Source: Ciona intestinalis (lineage: Eukaryota; Chordata; Ascidiacea; Phlebobranchia; Cionidae). From it: DNA of 64,000 nt. Positions 1 through 14,330 of this stretch are shown piece by piece. The translations under genes were made by a program, and so were the position numbers. Under the pieces are notes generated by a model that saw only the letters and a program-made list of their open reading frames with translations, did not search any database and was not told the origin of the DNA. The stretch's first letter is position 1, and each line of letters begins with the position of its first letter. Where the stretch lies: the NCBI RefSeq assembly GCF_000224145.3, contig NC_020171.2, positions 129,051-193,050 on the forward strand. The letters run 5' to 3'.

Positions 1-3000
1 GTCGTCAAGTGCTGTCCAGCACCTGCGCAAGTGGTTCTACCCTTCTGGTCGCATTTATTCATCTCTTACTCTATATTTCGAGTTTCGAAGGGCTTGAAAT
101 CCCATTTAAGCGACACTACCGCAACCCCTTCTATTTAAAACTATTCTCTCAAGAAAAAAAACGACCAATTTAATTAAGTATAAATTATTAAAACGCGAAA
201 GTAGTGATATAAATTGTTTTGGAGTATACAGAAATTTTAGATTTTGTTGGACACAAAACGCACTGCGTTGTTTTAAAAATGCACATATTATGTAACCGCA
301 CAGTTAAATTTCAACTGTACTGTTCATAGCACCTTCTAAAAACGTCTTAACCTGACGGGAACTTGGAAACCAAGACGAGAAAAACTACTCGAAACGTAAC
401 ATAATCCTTAAAATTTTCGCTGCGACGCGTAAAAAAATTAGACGAAAACGCTACTTTTCGAAAACACCCCAAAAACGGTGACTGCTAGTTTGGCGTGACT
501 CAAATCTTAGCGGTCACGCCTTTGATGCGCGGCGTTATCGGCAAGGACAAAACTCATCAAAAGTTAGATACCGTGAATTTGGAGCCCCTTTGATGTGGCG
601 TGTTGGTAGCATAGAAAAATATACGAATCAAAATGAACGGCCTTGTTGTACGTATTAGGTTACAACAGTCAATCGACTTTTTTGCATTTTTTTGCATCTT
701 TTTTACCGTTTTTTAATACAAATATACACCATACTTGCGACACTTTCCTTTTGTGCATTTAGCTTAAGAAATGGCATCCTTTTTTGCGTTTTTCAATAAA
801 AAGCGGACCGTACCATCGTATAAGTACCAATAGGCATATATTGGCGTTTCCATTTGGGCATTACGTTAAATTGGCTGTCATTTCATGTTGCATTTAGCCG
901 AAAAGATGTCAGAATTTTTGTTAATAGATTATATTAATTTAGTACTTTAAATATTTTCAGTTCATTTTTGTCGCATATACAGCAAAAAATATAGCAAAAA
1001 TGTCAGATTTATCAGGTAGAATGACCAATAGATAACACTAGTTACAACCTAAGTCACATACATACACATGACGAATAAATCAGATCGGCGTTGGGCTATA
1101 TATTAACGAATCATATCTGAAAATAAATGATGGTTATTGAAAGCACACACGCCGATCAATTAAACAATTTCTCTCTAAATATGTACGGGTCAACGTCCGT
1201 TTAAAATGACAGACTCAATCACACAAGTGTTAATTGAATATATTTCAAGTCCTAATATCCCGTCCTTTTAAAACCCCCAACATTCAAGTACGGAACAATT
1301 GGTTACCGCATTCAATCGATTTGGCAAAACTTTGATTAATGACAGATATTTGATATTGTGGGTTTCAGGCCTTTAAACTATATACGTGTATTCCTAACAC
1401 TACATGTATTGGACTTCTATATATGGTTGAGGTCCTATATGGCGAGGTACGCCGGGGACGTGGCATTTAGGTCAGAGTTGTCCCATTAAATCAGTTCAAG
1501 CATATTAATACTGTGCATAAACAAAACAGGACATTTTTTTAATTCTACCCTATTTTTTGGCATCAATAAGTAGGTGTACCGTTTGGCGTATACCATGTAT
1601 TTAATATTCCTATTTTCTACCATGCATTTATAGCTACTTGTTACGTTATACCAGTGTCTCCTAAGCTTTTGTAGGCGTACCACTTATGTTAAATGATTGT
1701 CTTCCAGGTTGTACCTGAGCGACTCATTTAGGTTTACCAATAAAAAATAACGGTAAACTTTAAAGCATGATTTTTTATCTTTTACTACTTTTTTTAAATA
1801 AGTAAAAACAGTATAGTTACTTTTGCAAAGGGGATATTCATTTAATACCCGATAAAGAAAACCAACCCAATGTGAAGGTTTCGCGGTTAAAATGGGTTGT
1901 AACTTCTAAGTGTGGTAAACTACATTACAAGTAAATTAATCCTTCGCTATTTACAACCAAACGCAAATAACACGGTAATTCTACGACAATAGACAGTTAA
2001 CACGAGACTTTTCCGCAGTAATCGCCCCGTTTCTAAAGCTATAAACACTTCGACGCCGGTGACCGGCGGCGGGCGACGGAAATTTTTACTAATTGTTATC
2101 AAAACACTTCCCAGCGTGGTGCTAACTAATTGAAGATTAAACAAACGAAAAGCGTGTGTGCGTTACGGGATGGGCGAGTGTTCTAACGAATTCCGAGATA
2201 ATATGTAACATATTTATACTTTGACTTGACTATTTTACCCTAATGAAAGCGGCTTGAATTTGGCGCCGAAACGTCGGTACAAAAAGTAAATTTGCCGGAA
2301 GGACTTTTTCAGATTTGTACCCTTTTACCGAAACGACTGTTTTGTGCAGAATTTTTCGAAGGACTGTTTCAGATTTACATGCTATACTGACAGCAACAGT
2401 TTTTTTATAAAGATTTCAATTAAATCTTAACATTTCTACAAAAACGAACGACTATACGACTAATTTAAATGAATTCCTTAAGAGATAGAAGACAGCGATT
2501 AATTAATGTCAGCTGTTGAAGGATAATACTAAACGTAACCTTGCACTTTTATAGTGCCATAAATAATACGCCATTATTATGATTTAATACCCGCAGAGCG
2601 ACGCGCCATTTTGCTTGCTGTTAATAGTCTTCAATTTGACAAATGAATTTAATAGGCAGTTTGTGGTGCTTATGCAAAATTTGTGTATATTCGCATTTCA
2701 GGGCAATCGATACAAACAAGCCGGTTTTTACGTTGTTTTACCACAATTAACTTATGCGCGCGGTCGAATTGGCGCCAGTGTAACATTCAAAACTATTAAA
2801 ATAGCCTAATCACGATAAATGACAACAGCATTATAGGATTTAGTGTAGATAATGCAGATATTAAAATATAAATATTTAGGCCAAGGTAAGATAATTAATG
2901 TTTTCATTTGACTTATTGTACCAAAAAGACTATTTACAGAATTTTATAACTGTATATATCCTCATGTCTCCTAATTGTTAAAACGCAAATACAAAAAATA

Positions 3001-3287
3001 TGGGATATTATGTGCTAATGGTATTCATCTTACCCCACAGTACTATATACCTTGAACTAAACAACGTATTTTTTTTATAAAATAAACTTAAACTTACAGC
3101 TGTTACATAACCTGGTAAAACCCAGATTATACAGAACATAATGTAGTACGTGTGCCATTAATCCCGAATGCAATCGCTCTTATACTGTATTATAAAGCTG
3201 GGTCGCTTAAATCTCTCAATATTAATAAACGCCATAAGCATTTTGTGAGATAATCCCAAAACATAAACCGTAACAGAAAAATATATA
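1..3287. other. Gene-poor AT-rich stretch, no gene recognised
   Basis: I see no exon with matching splice sites and coding character, and no copy of the MITE or SINE families that crowd the rest of the window. It could be an intron or the 3' flank of the unidentified minus-strand gene whose first exons lie at 8.7-12.9 kb, or plain intergenic DNA. Short open frames here look random. Confidence 0.4.
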
Positions 3288-3481
3288 TAGTAGGGTGGGA
3301 GAAGACGGGACACTTTCAGCACATACCATCAAAATGTCTTGATCGTGTTTTAAACAATTAACAACGGTCTATGGGAATCTTGAAGGTACGGTTTTATAAT
3401 TCTTTGAAAGTTCTTTGTTTACTACTAAATAGGACGAGAAAATAGAATAAAAAGGTGTCCCATCTTCCCCTATTCCACTAT
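3288..3481 (+). mobile_element. Type A MITE copy
   Basis: Nearly complete. Ends TAGTAGGGTGGGAGAAGACG and its inverted complement, with the family core (GATCGTGTTTTAAACAATTA) in between. Orientation is called plus when this core precedes the ACGAGAAAATAGAAT block. Confidence 0.85.
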
Positions 3482-4160
3482 ATAGCTATACATTAAAGCA
3501 CAAAGCAGCTGCCACACATTCAAGGCATAGTTACAAAGAGCCGTCGGCTGTTTATGTTTTCTTGCATAACTTAACCAACGCAACGCACCATTAAATACCA
3601 CAGTTCGAAATTTTGGAAAAAAAAATACATAGATATCTCAAACAAAACACACTTTTACTTTAAATGATACAAAAAAAGAAAACTATTTTCACAACTTTCT
3701 TAATTATAAATAAACATTTATTTTATAAATCTAAAACAGTCTTTCCGGCAATATATTTTGCGAACCGACAACTTATTTTGCGCACCGACATTTCGGCGAC
3801 ATGCTCGCTTTTATTTGTGTAAAAGGTTACCTAAATAAATACAACGTATGTTTTTAAACATATACATAATTATTGGGTGTACCTATTGTAAAAGTCAAGG
3901 TCTTATTGTAGCGGCGATTCGGTAAACGAGCATGGGCGTATATCCGGTCGCATCAACATCGTTAAGCACAAAATAAAAGCCGCTTATCTGAACTGGCGTG
4001 TTTGCGCTGGCCGGACAAATATGCTTCGAATATTATCCAAGCTTTTGCGCTGTTATTGATGTGACATGCGACAGATAAGCGGAATAAAGTGAATATGTTT
4101 GCAAAGTAACTGCGGGCAGAGAAATACACCATTGGGTAAATGTTTAAATTTAACACATAT

Positions 4161-4354
4161 AGTACTGTGGGGTAAAATGGGATACCGTTAGGAACTAAAT
4201 TCTAAATTACTCAATCGTGTTTTAAACAATTAACAACATTTCAATATGAAGAGTCGCGGAGCTACGATTATATAACTTCGTAAAATTAATTTGTTTATTA
4301 TCAAATAAGACGAGAACACAGAATGAAATGTCCTATCTTACCCCAACCTACTAT
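4161..4354 (+). mobile_element. Type B MITE copy
   Basis: Type B differs from type A in its ends (TACTGTGGGGTAAGATGGGA type) but shares the interior. This copy ends CTTACCCCAACCTACTATA and lies in AT-rich flanks. Confidence 0.8.
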
Positions 4355-5278
4355 ACATGAATTGTGTAGTGTATACGAATAAAATTTAGCATTATTTTCG
4401 GATATTTTGTGTTTAAGTGTTTTGCTTTGCACCTTTGCTTTGTTGTACAGTGGGAATTAGGGAACCAGAAAAACCTGAGCACTTTTAAAGAGGGTATTTC
4501 CGTATAGAGACTACTGTTCGATATATGATGTGTTAATATATGGGTTTAACGTATTAATATAGAACCCATTATAATAAGATGTTTTGCTGCAGTTGTTGCC
4601 AGGCATGTAATACTGAACAGCCTTTTTGGTAATATTGCACAAAAGTTGCATGGTATATGGCAATACGTTATCAGTGTAATATAATCAAATTTACGTTAAC
4701 ACCATCAGTTTAACATAAAATTTATCTTTTTTTACCAGGAAGGTCATTCGAAAATTATAATATTATGCGTCAGGTATTAGTAAATGGCCTTTCCAGGCTG
4801 GATAGGCTGTTTGGTTTTTAAGCTACTTTCATGACCGGGCAAGCGAAGCGAAGAAAATGTCAGCGCAGAACTGAGGTACAATGGTAGGGCAACGGTGCGT
4901 GAAGGCCTGGGTAGTGAGTACAGAGTGTACGGTAACTTGTTGTACCATCATATCACTATAATGTCAGATAAAATGACCAATACGTGTAATTAACACGGCC
5001 CAATATTTCGTAAAGTCATTTTTTAGGAATTCGTCCATTTTGATACGAGTTACTACAATAAGCAATACGGTTTAATGATCATAATTTTTCTAAGGTTCCA
5101 ATGTAGTATAGCGACCATATAAGCCAGTAAGCGTGACAAAACACAGCACAAGCGCATGACACACAGGAAAATCGAGCAGTTCAATTAGAAGGAGTGATGG
5201 CCATGCACCGGAACCAAACAGAGTATGTTTAATTCGGGGAGATTTCAAAAAAGGCGCTCTGAACTGTTTCTGCGTATA

Positions 5279-5450
5279 TTACTGCGGGGTAGTATACGAT
5301 TTTTCAATATCTTGTTTTATAACAATAAACAACGCTCTTTAAGAGTCGTGCGGCTGCGGTTATATAATTCAGTGAAAATTCGTTGTTTACTGCCAAACGG
5401 GACGAAAAAACAGAATGAAAATGTCCCATTTTTTCCGCTTTGCTATACTA
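5279..5450 (+). mobile_element. Degenerate type B MITE
   Basis: Interior blocks (GTTTACTGCCAAACGGGACG near the right end) are recognisable but both termini are eroded. It accounts for most of an open frame at 5225-5587, which is therefore not a gene. Confidence 0.65.
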
Positions 5451-5841
5451 TGCAGCGGTTTATGACTGCCTGGTGTAAATCAGACCTAAATTCGCGCCTG
5501 TTCACTGTGGTGAAGTGTTATTTGCCGAGCGGGAACAGAGCGATTTATCCAGCAATAAAAACAAGACAAATTGCGCGCCTTGAGTAATCCACTTCAGGTT
5601 TGACACAATTTTTCCGCTTATAAACAGTAGGGGCATTAAACCGGTGATTCTGAATGGGAATAGGCGACCTGGTGTAAAAGCGGGCGTTTGTATGCGACGA
5701 GGGTCGTGGTGTTTGTATGAGTTCGTAGATTAAGTTAATCTAGTTCAAGAGACTCCAGTGGACGGTAACCACTTGTGACCAGGACTAGGTATGGAGAAAA
5801 GATTTGTGCTTTAAAATCACATTTTCTCTCTTAAATATATG

Positions 5842-5987
5842 GTACGGTGGGGTAAGATGGTACAGGTTTTTCATTCTCTTTTATCGTCCTATTTGGCAGT
5901 AAATAAAGTAAATTTACAAAACGTTAATTGTTAAACACACGAAAATATTAGTTTTAGGTGTTAAAAGTATCTTACCCCACAGTACTA
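5842..5987 (-). mobile_element. Type B MITE, internally shortened
   Basis: Ends TACGGTGGGGTAAGATGG and CTTACCCCACAGTACTA; about 50 bp shorter than full-length copies. Confidence 0.8.
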
Positions 5988-8727
5988 TTTAACGAACTTT
6001 AAAACAGCAAATAAATTCACAAAAAAAAACACATTGTAAATTAGCAACGTTTTTTTCCTGGTGGTCCATACGGTCTTAATACGTTTGTAGCTTGATAAAG
6101 AAACTCGGACGCGAGTCGCAAATTATTTTAATGATTATCGTGAAATCCCGTCTTAATCTGAGCGAGCTCACCACTTCACAAGTCATTAAACAAAAGAGGT
6201 CTGTCTCCGTAATTTGCGTGGGAATTTTAAAACACTTGGTAAATTGTGCTTCTCGTGAGCATTACAGCCGACAGTAGAACGGGTATTCCGATTACTGTCT
6301 GAGTGCTTCTTGAGCAGAGTCATTTCGGAAAGATTTGGGTCCCGCTTCCGATGTACCGTGTTCATTGAGGTTTAGCGGATCGTGGCAGTATTATGGACAC
6401 GAGGCGTCTTTGTAGACATGGCGTTTTGATTGTGGTGATACGGAGTGTTGGTCTGCGAGGCGCGCAACCCTAATTCGTCGGTGAGTCACTCTTTGAACGG
6501 AAACCCTGTCGCTTAGTGATTGACACATCGAACATGCATGCTATGGACGACACAATTAGCATCAATTAACCCCACCCTGCCAGTATCGCTGAAAACCGCA
6601 CTAATTGTGAATGATATTAAACAAAAGCAATCGTGTAATATGTACCGCTCAAGTTTTCGACCAACAGCTGCGGATATTCAATGCTCGCAAACCACTAAGG
6701 ACGTTGTGAGCGGTAGGGTTAGTCGCTTTTCCACGAAAGTTAACCGAGCTTACTTAAATATTTGTTCGTTTGGTCAATCATTGCCCGCCCCGGCGATTAC
6801 AGATTGCTGCCAGAATAACATACATAGCATAATTTGTACTGAGGCCTTATTCATAAAACACACAACCACTAAACCAGTAACTCAATGGTCAAGTCATATG
6901 CCAACAATTTGCCGAATTTTCTAAATTTTCTTAACCCAACCTCAATTGCGTAGCTGTATCAATGGCGTAATGGTACCGATTCTCGGAAGAGTGTATAGGA
7001 AAAATCGTGTCAATCAAAGGAATTTAATAAAGCGAAGTTCTGGCTTATAATGATAGTGGACGTCTACTTGAAGACGCACGGCCGGTTTTAATTTCTTGCG
7101 CCACCACAAATTAGCGGCTGTCAGAATTCGGACGCTTCTGCTCAAGCGTCTGCGTGTAATTAGATTGCAATTCATTGCGCAGTAATAAACTAACATACGT
7201 GGCACGCATTCCAGAAGCCTTGCCCATCGAACATTAGACGTCAATATTTCACTGATTGAGTTACATTGTTTACGTGTGCTTTGCCATGAGGCATAACACA
7301 GCAGATTCGGCGCTGGGGTACGTCTGTCAACGAGTACTTCCATACAAACGCATGAGCACTGATACATAAATTATCTACATGGAAATACCTGTTATATCCG
7401 ACGTGTACTTAGTTACGTGTATATAACGTAGATTGCTTTTGGTCTATGCCGTTTAGTACGCCTTTCTGCATGAATAGCCAATGACACGCGTTGCGATCCG
7501 CCCCGGTTTTTGTGCTTTAGGCGAGCCCGTGTTATCGTACATGTATGGTTTGATCCCCCTATGATGTATGACCTAATACAGGCTATTGTTATGCGACAAA
7601 GGCACCCGACCACCGACTATCGGGTTGGGTTGTACGTAACACGAAGCAGCAAACGTGGTGAATACGATAGTTGATGGTTTATTTGTGGGCGGTGAGTTAG
7701 AGTTACATTAAGTCGCTTCTCACGACGGCTAGATATCTGATATCCCACTTGGCACTCGTTAGGCGCTGGTAGCGCAAATTTTGGCACCGTTAACGCGATG
7801 TAGCACTTTGCATCGGCATGCTTAAAATCACAGAATATCTTGGCAATGAGCCAGAAAAATACATTATGGATCGAATTTTATGTTTCGGCGTCAAGGCGGT
7901 CGCCTGGAAATAATAAACTTAAAAATTCTGCGCTTTGGTTTAAATAAGATTGGCCAATTTAGAGTTTATTACACAAACTGAAATATGGGAAAAAGCCGGT
8001 GATGGACGAGCTGATATAAACGGTGACCCTATGTCTGACCGTTGTGATTACGGCAGATAACAAAACAGGTCTGTCCCTGCCAGACTTAAACAGAATAACC
8101 TTGTTATTTCCGAAACGTATCTCCATTTAGTGCGGATTAATAAGCTGGGGTGAAAAATTGGCGCCATCAAGTCATAAAAGGAGTTTTCAATCTCACGGGA
8201 GGGACAGCGGAGATTGAGAGGAAGCGGGTTAGATCTGGCTCAAACCGGTATTGTGTATACCACAAGTATCTAAGCGCTGATAAAGCCAGGCGATGCGAAG
8301 CATGCTAAATATTGAGTTTTGTGCTGCTTGCACTTAATTAGGGGGTGGCAATGCACTCGAAACTATCCAGGCCATGGTGTAGCATTCTGCCAACGGAAAT
8401 ATAACACGGCGGGGAAACAGGGAAGCACAAGTTTCATTTGTGTCACTCAAATAGGGAGTTAACTGCGGTATTGGAATCTGACATACGGGCAACACAGTAG
8501 CGATTCAACACATAGGCGGATTTAAAAACCTTAAATATTCATATAATACAAAAATAGTACAAAAATAAGCCTTGACTCCCGCATGGGTCAATTAAAATTC
8601 CTGACGATACCTTACCAGCTAATATACAGAAACTAAAAACAACATTTAAGCTAAGACAAAATAAAAAAAACTATCACAAAATTCGACTGAAATTACATAA
8701 TGATCCAATAAAAATGATCCAACTTAC
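5988..8727. other. Repeat-free stretch, no gene recognised
   Basis: Base composition is less AT-rich than the surroundings and no MITE, SINE or other family is present. The open frames of 134 codons (6520-6924, plus) and 117 codons (7014-7367, minus) show no domain, signal peptide or family resemblance that I recognise. Further exons of the neighbouring minus-strand gene may lie here, but I found none with convincing boundaries. Confidence 0.4.
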
Positions 8728-11700
8728 AGACGATGGTAGAGACGACAACAACGACTGCTGGTTTAAAGCAATAGCAGCTCCAATGTCTTGCTGAAGATAA
8801 GGGAAGTTTGGACGTGATGATGCTATATCACTTGGAAGATCTGTAAATTAAAATTGATTTGTAATTTTTTTCGAGTTTGTTGGTGAATATGTTTGATAAT
8901 ATTATACGCTACCAAAAAATAGTTCAGTGTTGATTGTATTCAGAAAAATAGGGTGGGGAAGATGGGACACCTTCAGCACATAATATCTAAATATCCGGAT
9001 CGCATTTTAAACAAATAATAACGGTCTATACGAGTCTTGAGGATACAGCTTTATAATTCTTTAATGTTCTTTGTTTACAACCGAATGGGACGAGAAAATA
9101 GAATAAAAAGGTGTCCCATCTTCCCTCACTCTACTATGTTACATATTTTATGTAATTTATAATGGTTAATTTTGAATTGGTGAACATAGAATACTAGTTA
9201 CGGAAGAAAAATAGAAAACAAATAGGGTGAAAACAAAGCAATTTATATCAAAACCTTAACATTGTAAAATTTTCGCTTTAACAAATCGTTTTTTTTGGGG
9301 GGGAATTTTCCTTTACCCAATGAGCAAGTGCCCTATGGATATCAGCTATTTTGTGTATGCTGTCAGTGAGATTAAAATATACGATGCGTTGTTTTACCTC
9401 TGTCTAAATCATCTGTACTTCTGTGGCTGGAATCTCTGTGTCGAGAGTTTACTTTTGCCTGTAATTAAAAGAACAGAAAATTAGAATCTAATACCATGCC
9501 CAAGGGTGCACTGTATATAGCAACATGACCCAGCGGTAATATCATATTCAAAAGATTTGTCAAACTGTCAAGAGCTAGGGGCTTGGAAAGTGTGAAGTTT
9601 AAGCCACATCACAGGGAATAGCAAAAGGGTATGAGGGAAATATTAATAATGTGTTTGTCTGCGGTGACCACCAGCTGTGAGAACATGTGTCAATCATATT
9701 TAAATTAAGATATGAAGTCACATATCACCCCAGCGTGCACTGAGGCAATCCTCATGTACACAGCCTCTAAGACAGGAAACCCACATCAATTAATGGAACG
9801 CAAAAGTAAAGAGTGTCTAAACTAACCCCCCAAGGATGCAATCTATACCGCTTGTCATATTACTGAGTGGAAAGGTTAAGATTGTAAACTCAAAACACGA
9901 CTTTCTAAATTGGTAATACAAATACTGCCATTAATGCCTTGTGTACATATATACATAGTGGTGTAATACATTGAAGCAGCATATGAGTAGCTTGTTGTGT
10001 GCTTTGTGGCATTTACAGCAATGTAGCCGAGCTGTCAAAATAACTCAAACTGGTTACGCACTGCTGGATAGCAAGAATGGTTTGGTAACAGTTTTCCTTG
10101 TGCCCTACAAGATTATACCACCAAAGGTTAGAACGCAGCAGTTTCAAATTCCTATGCCTCACTGCGGTTAGTGCTCGCGAAACCAGCAGATTCTATGTGC
10201 TGTCATCAGTCTGAGTGAATGTTATTCAAATTGGAAAATTGAAGATAACACTAACAAATTATGCCACTAACATTATATACTCATGTTAAGAAATTTTGTT
10301 GTTTTTCTTTAAATAATTTTGAAACAGTTGTACAATAAACAACAGAAAGTTAAAATACAACAAAAATGTCATAGTTGAACCAATAAAAATAATCATAGAG
10401 CTCTTTTATGCAGATAAATACATAGACATCATTGTAGCACAATGTTCAGATTATGTGGCATATGAACTGACGTGATGTAACTGAATAAGTTGGCTAAGTT
10501 GTAGCGCAAAGCCTCAGGCAATTTGACTTGAACAGAAGCACTGGTGCATAAAATACTAATCTTAAGTTACAGGAACGTTAATCGACAGAGCCATCACTGT
10601 AAGAAGTGATATCATACTGTGGCAGTTACTTTTAACAACATGTTAAATACATATGTCATGGATGTCACACTAACGTGCTAAAAAATGCCATAACCAACCA
10701 CAAGGATATAGTTTACTTTCATGTGAAATGTTTTTAGTGAAAATAAAAGCATTTTGTAATTTTAATAGTCATAAATTTTAAAACTGCATTTGTAAAATTT
10801 TGTTGTCAGTATTATATTAATTATTTTTAAATTTACGAAGGTACAAAATGGCTTTAAAACAGACAATGTTACACAGTGTTTGGTTAAAACATAATATTAT
10901 CACTGATTTCAAGTGAAATGAAACTCTTAATTGAAAGTTAAAATCTAATATGTAGGTGAAGGCTGCTTATTATTATGAAGTCACGAAAGTTTGGCAATTT
11001 TAAAAATCGGGTGTAAATTACAAATTTGCAGTCAAAATTTTAAGTATTTGAATCAGAGCCTTGAATTAAGGAGACACCCATAGGGCAGTTGCTTCACCAT
11101 GCTGACTGATAACACAAAGTCAGCCAGGCATGGTAAGATAAGCTGCTCAAATAAATACACCCACAGTGGTGTTTGCTTAAGCCAATTGTGCTTTCTGGAA
11201 GGGAAAGCATAGGCACCCACTAACCATGGCAAATTCACATTGAACAAGATTTTTGGGCAACCTTTGAATGGCAACTGATTTATTTGTGTACAGACTGAAC
11301 AGTTCAAACAAAACACATTACAACCACATTACAGAGAACAAACTCTTTTAACTTTTATACCATGTACAAACTTGATTGGCAATTCAAGTCGCACAGACTT
11401 TAGAATTACAATACTTTAAAAACAACAACATTGTAGTGCATGTTGCTCATATTTTTGTAAAAACAAAAGCCTAAAAAAAGTCTCATAAACAACATTCTGT
11501 GCCAAGCACACATTCAAGTAAAACAAATTATCTGACAAAATATCTACTTAGCTAATACAGTTAGATTTATTCAGCTAAATATGAATTACATTGACAGCTT
11601 AATGCCAAGCAACAGTATGTTTACTCCTGAAGATTTACACTTACTACACAACTTAGTAAGTCATTAGTATAATGAATAACACAATATATAGTTGTTTACT

Positions 11701-12870
11701 AGAATAACTTGAAACATATTATGTCCACTTTAAGTTGTTGTATCATAATATACATAGTTCAGATTTTTACAACTTTTTTAAAACACCGGTTATTTTTAGA
11801 CAAAGTAATACTATTCCTTGTAAGTTTACAAGTTTAATTTTTACTTTACTTTAATTGCTACAATTTGATTTAGAGTCTTGACTTTGTTTTGATCAAGCCA
11901 TAAAACACATGGGACTTCACTAGTCAGTGCATGATACAAAATGGCCACCATAGACAAGAAAGCACTTAACATTAAGTGGCCTACAACATAATTTGATAAC
12001 TTGGTGTACCAGTACTTAACCAAATTACAAAACTAACCAGTTTTTTAAACACAAACGGACAACAAAAAATTCTCATTCTTTACCAAAATTTAAGCCTACC
12101 CAAACAGAACGTTAAAATGCTGCTACAAAAATACTTTCCAAAAATAGTATAGCAGTTTTGAAATATAATGTGCCTGGCTGTAACAGTTAAATATTTCTTA
12201 GTCAGTGTAAACGCTAAAGGGCAGTGAATGGCTAATAATTTTAACAGGTTTTTGTCTCAAACCATTTGCCAAGCTGTACCAATACCATTACTACAGAACA
12301 CACCATTTTACTCAATATATCACAGCGTTCTTACATTGCATGTTTGATGTTTCACGCATTTCATTAAATACAATTAGTTAGGAAGTTTACACATTCACCA
12401 TTAACACCCACATGATAAAATTTATCTTCGCAAATATTTTGAGCACTTAAAAACTGACAGTTTACAAATTTTACCAGAACATGGACAATTTTTGCTGAAA
12501 GAACTGATGAGTGTAAATTTTCAAATGTGGTTAAAAAGTAGCCCTATGTAACTTATTTAAGGTGCTTTACTGAGCCACAAGTAGTTTACACACCAACTAA
12601 AACGCTAATATGTAATTTTAGAATTACTTTTCGGCCTGCAGCATTCGATTTTCACTGAATACACCAGTTTAAAAGCAGAATTTAACTTACCGGAACATCG
12701 TAAGATTGTCGCCTGTGTGGGTCTCTGTCTTCTTCCTCGACTAAATCACCCTTTATGTTGTCAAGTTCATCATTTTCATGCCACCCTCGTTCGTCCTCTT
12801 CGCCTACCCTTTCATCGTTATAGGTTTTTGGCTCATCATTGGCAGCTTCATCCGAGTTTAACTGAGGCAT
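8728..12870 (-). CDS. Unidentified acidic protein, first three coding exons (partial)
   Basis: I do not recognise this protein. Three exons read in order on the minus strand: 12870..12691 (60 codons from ATG, ends at CCG before GTAAGT), 9458..9398 (between CAG and GTAAAA) and 8840..8728 (between ACAG and GTAAGT). Codon phases agree across both junctions (0, then 1), which is good evidence that they belong together. The first 60 residues are very acidic and hydrophilic (many E, D, N), with EEDERGWHENDE and a basic RRQS site that fits a PKA-type target; then a S/H/R-rich stretch (RHRDSSHRSTDDLDR) and a region with PNFPYLQQDIGAAIALNQQS. No signal peptide or membrane segment is visible. It looks like the disordered amino end of a larger protein; the gene must continue below 8728. 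The 3.2-kb first intron holds no MITE. Confidence 0.6.
8948..9136 (+). mobile_element. Type A MITE copy
   Basis: Full-length copy inside the second intron of the unidentified acidic-protein gene; right end CCCTCACTCTACTA. Confidence 0.85.
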
Positions 12871-14176
12871 TCTTTACTCCGACTCGCTCCAAGTAATCCA
12901 GTACGCGCTGTTATGCGATCAAAACTATCTACCGCATCAAAACCAGAGATGCCAATCACCGTGCGAGCGTTTCAATAGCGCCGTATACCGGAAGTTGTTG
13001 TGGCAATACCGCCTATCAAACGCCCCTTTTCAAAGGAAATCTGCTAATTCTGTTCGAACACGGTTTATTTATAAATGAATTGAGGTGGGGTTATTTATAA
13101 CCTCGACACCTGAACCCGACTTATTTTAGGCTGCAGCAGCATACATATCGGATTTCTAGAATTATTAAAATACTGAAAACAGACCGCATGGAACCGGTAG
13201 ATTTTATAGGTGAGAGCATTTAAGAGAAATGTCTTGATCAATGCTCACAGTACTGGAACCGCATGTATGCTGCAAAAGCTTAGACTCATTGCTTATTCTT
13301 GGCTATAATACCATTTAAACAGCGGCCCGACGCGTGCTATTGAAGTATAATGTAATCTTACAGTTATATCAACACACTATACTTAAGATTTCTGCCTTTT
13401 TCTTAAATTTTGCGCTAATAATCTGATTAAAAACTCACGCTTCCTACTCTGTAATAATTGCCACATGCGCTGAAGGCCTTCAAACGAGAGTTAATCATGC
13501 GGCAGCGCATCGTGTCCTATGCTGCCTGTCATCTGCAATGCAGACTTTGCAATCCTCACAACACACCTACGCATGTACCCTATCATTCCAACCTATGGTG
13601 TACTGCCCAACTTTTAAAACCTATTTTATAATGGATACCTTTACAGTTGGAAAAAAAATAGACGAATTTTAAACATTTAGACATATTTCTAACCAAAATG
13701 TTAAATTTTTTGTCTGTACACTGAAACAGCTCTTGGTATGCAAGTGCTTATATGACCAGACGCAGCAGATGAGACGAGACGCCTTCGTCCAAAGACTGAT
13801 GACCCCAATTCCGTGCGAATAAAGCCAATAAATGGCAATTTTAATCTCGCTCACAAACACAGTATTAACGGATAGAACAAAGCGTTTATTCTTTCCTATT
13901 TGCAATATTGCAATCAAAATAAAATCCCGATAAGTGGCCCAGTAGCTTTGATGTAAAGCTAGTTGTCAATTAAAGTGGTTATTAAACCAGCTAGCCAACC
14001 GGAAAACGAAATCTGTAATAATATTGCTTAGTGTAAAACAGATTGCCACGATTACGCCAACACAATATGTTAATACTGTTTCTTTTAAGCCGGAATTTAA
14101 TGCAATGTGACTGCAAACGCGTTGTTTCTCTTAGATCAAGCATAACTTATTATAAGTTTGATACAATACTTGTAAG
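12871..14176. other. Upstream region of the acidic-protein gene
   Basis: Lies just upstream of the ATG at 12870, so it should hold the promoter of that gene. The first 200 bases are less AT-rich than the intron. I see no clear TATA box and no repeat. Confidence 0.35.
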
Positions 14177-14330
14177 ACCGTGGGGTAAGATGGGATACCG
14201 TTAGCACCTTAACCCGATACCTCCTGATGGTGTTTTTAACAATATAAAAGACGCTCTTTTAGAGCCATGTTTACTATAGCAAATAGGGCGGGAAAAGAGA
14301 ATAAAAACATGTACCATCTTACCCCCCTAT
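14177..14330 (+). mobile_element. Type B MITE, shortened
   Basis: Left end CCGTGGGGTAAGATGGGATA, right end CATCTTACCCCCCTA. Part of the interior is missing. Confidence 0.75.

Noticed and set aside
5225..5587. 120-codon plus-strand open frame
   Set aside because: Most of it is a degraded MITE (5279-5450); the translation matches the way other MITE copies read.
6520..6924. 134-codon plus-strand open frame
   Set aside because: No family resemblance, signal peptide or splice context; composition looks random. I cannot exclude a lineage-specific gene.
7014..7367. 117-codon minus-strand open frame
   Set aside because: Cys/Arg/Trp-rich with no recognisable domain and no splice sites in phase with the acidic-protein gene.
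11053..11316. 87-codon minus-strand frame in the first intron of the acidic-protein gene
   Set aside because: Cysteine and hydrophobic content caught the eye, but there are no splice sites in the required phase 0 on both sides and no family similarity.
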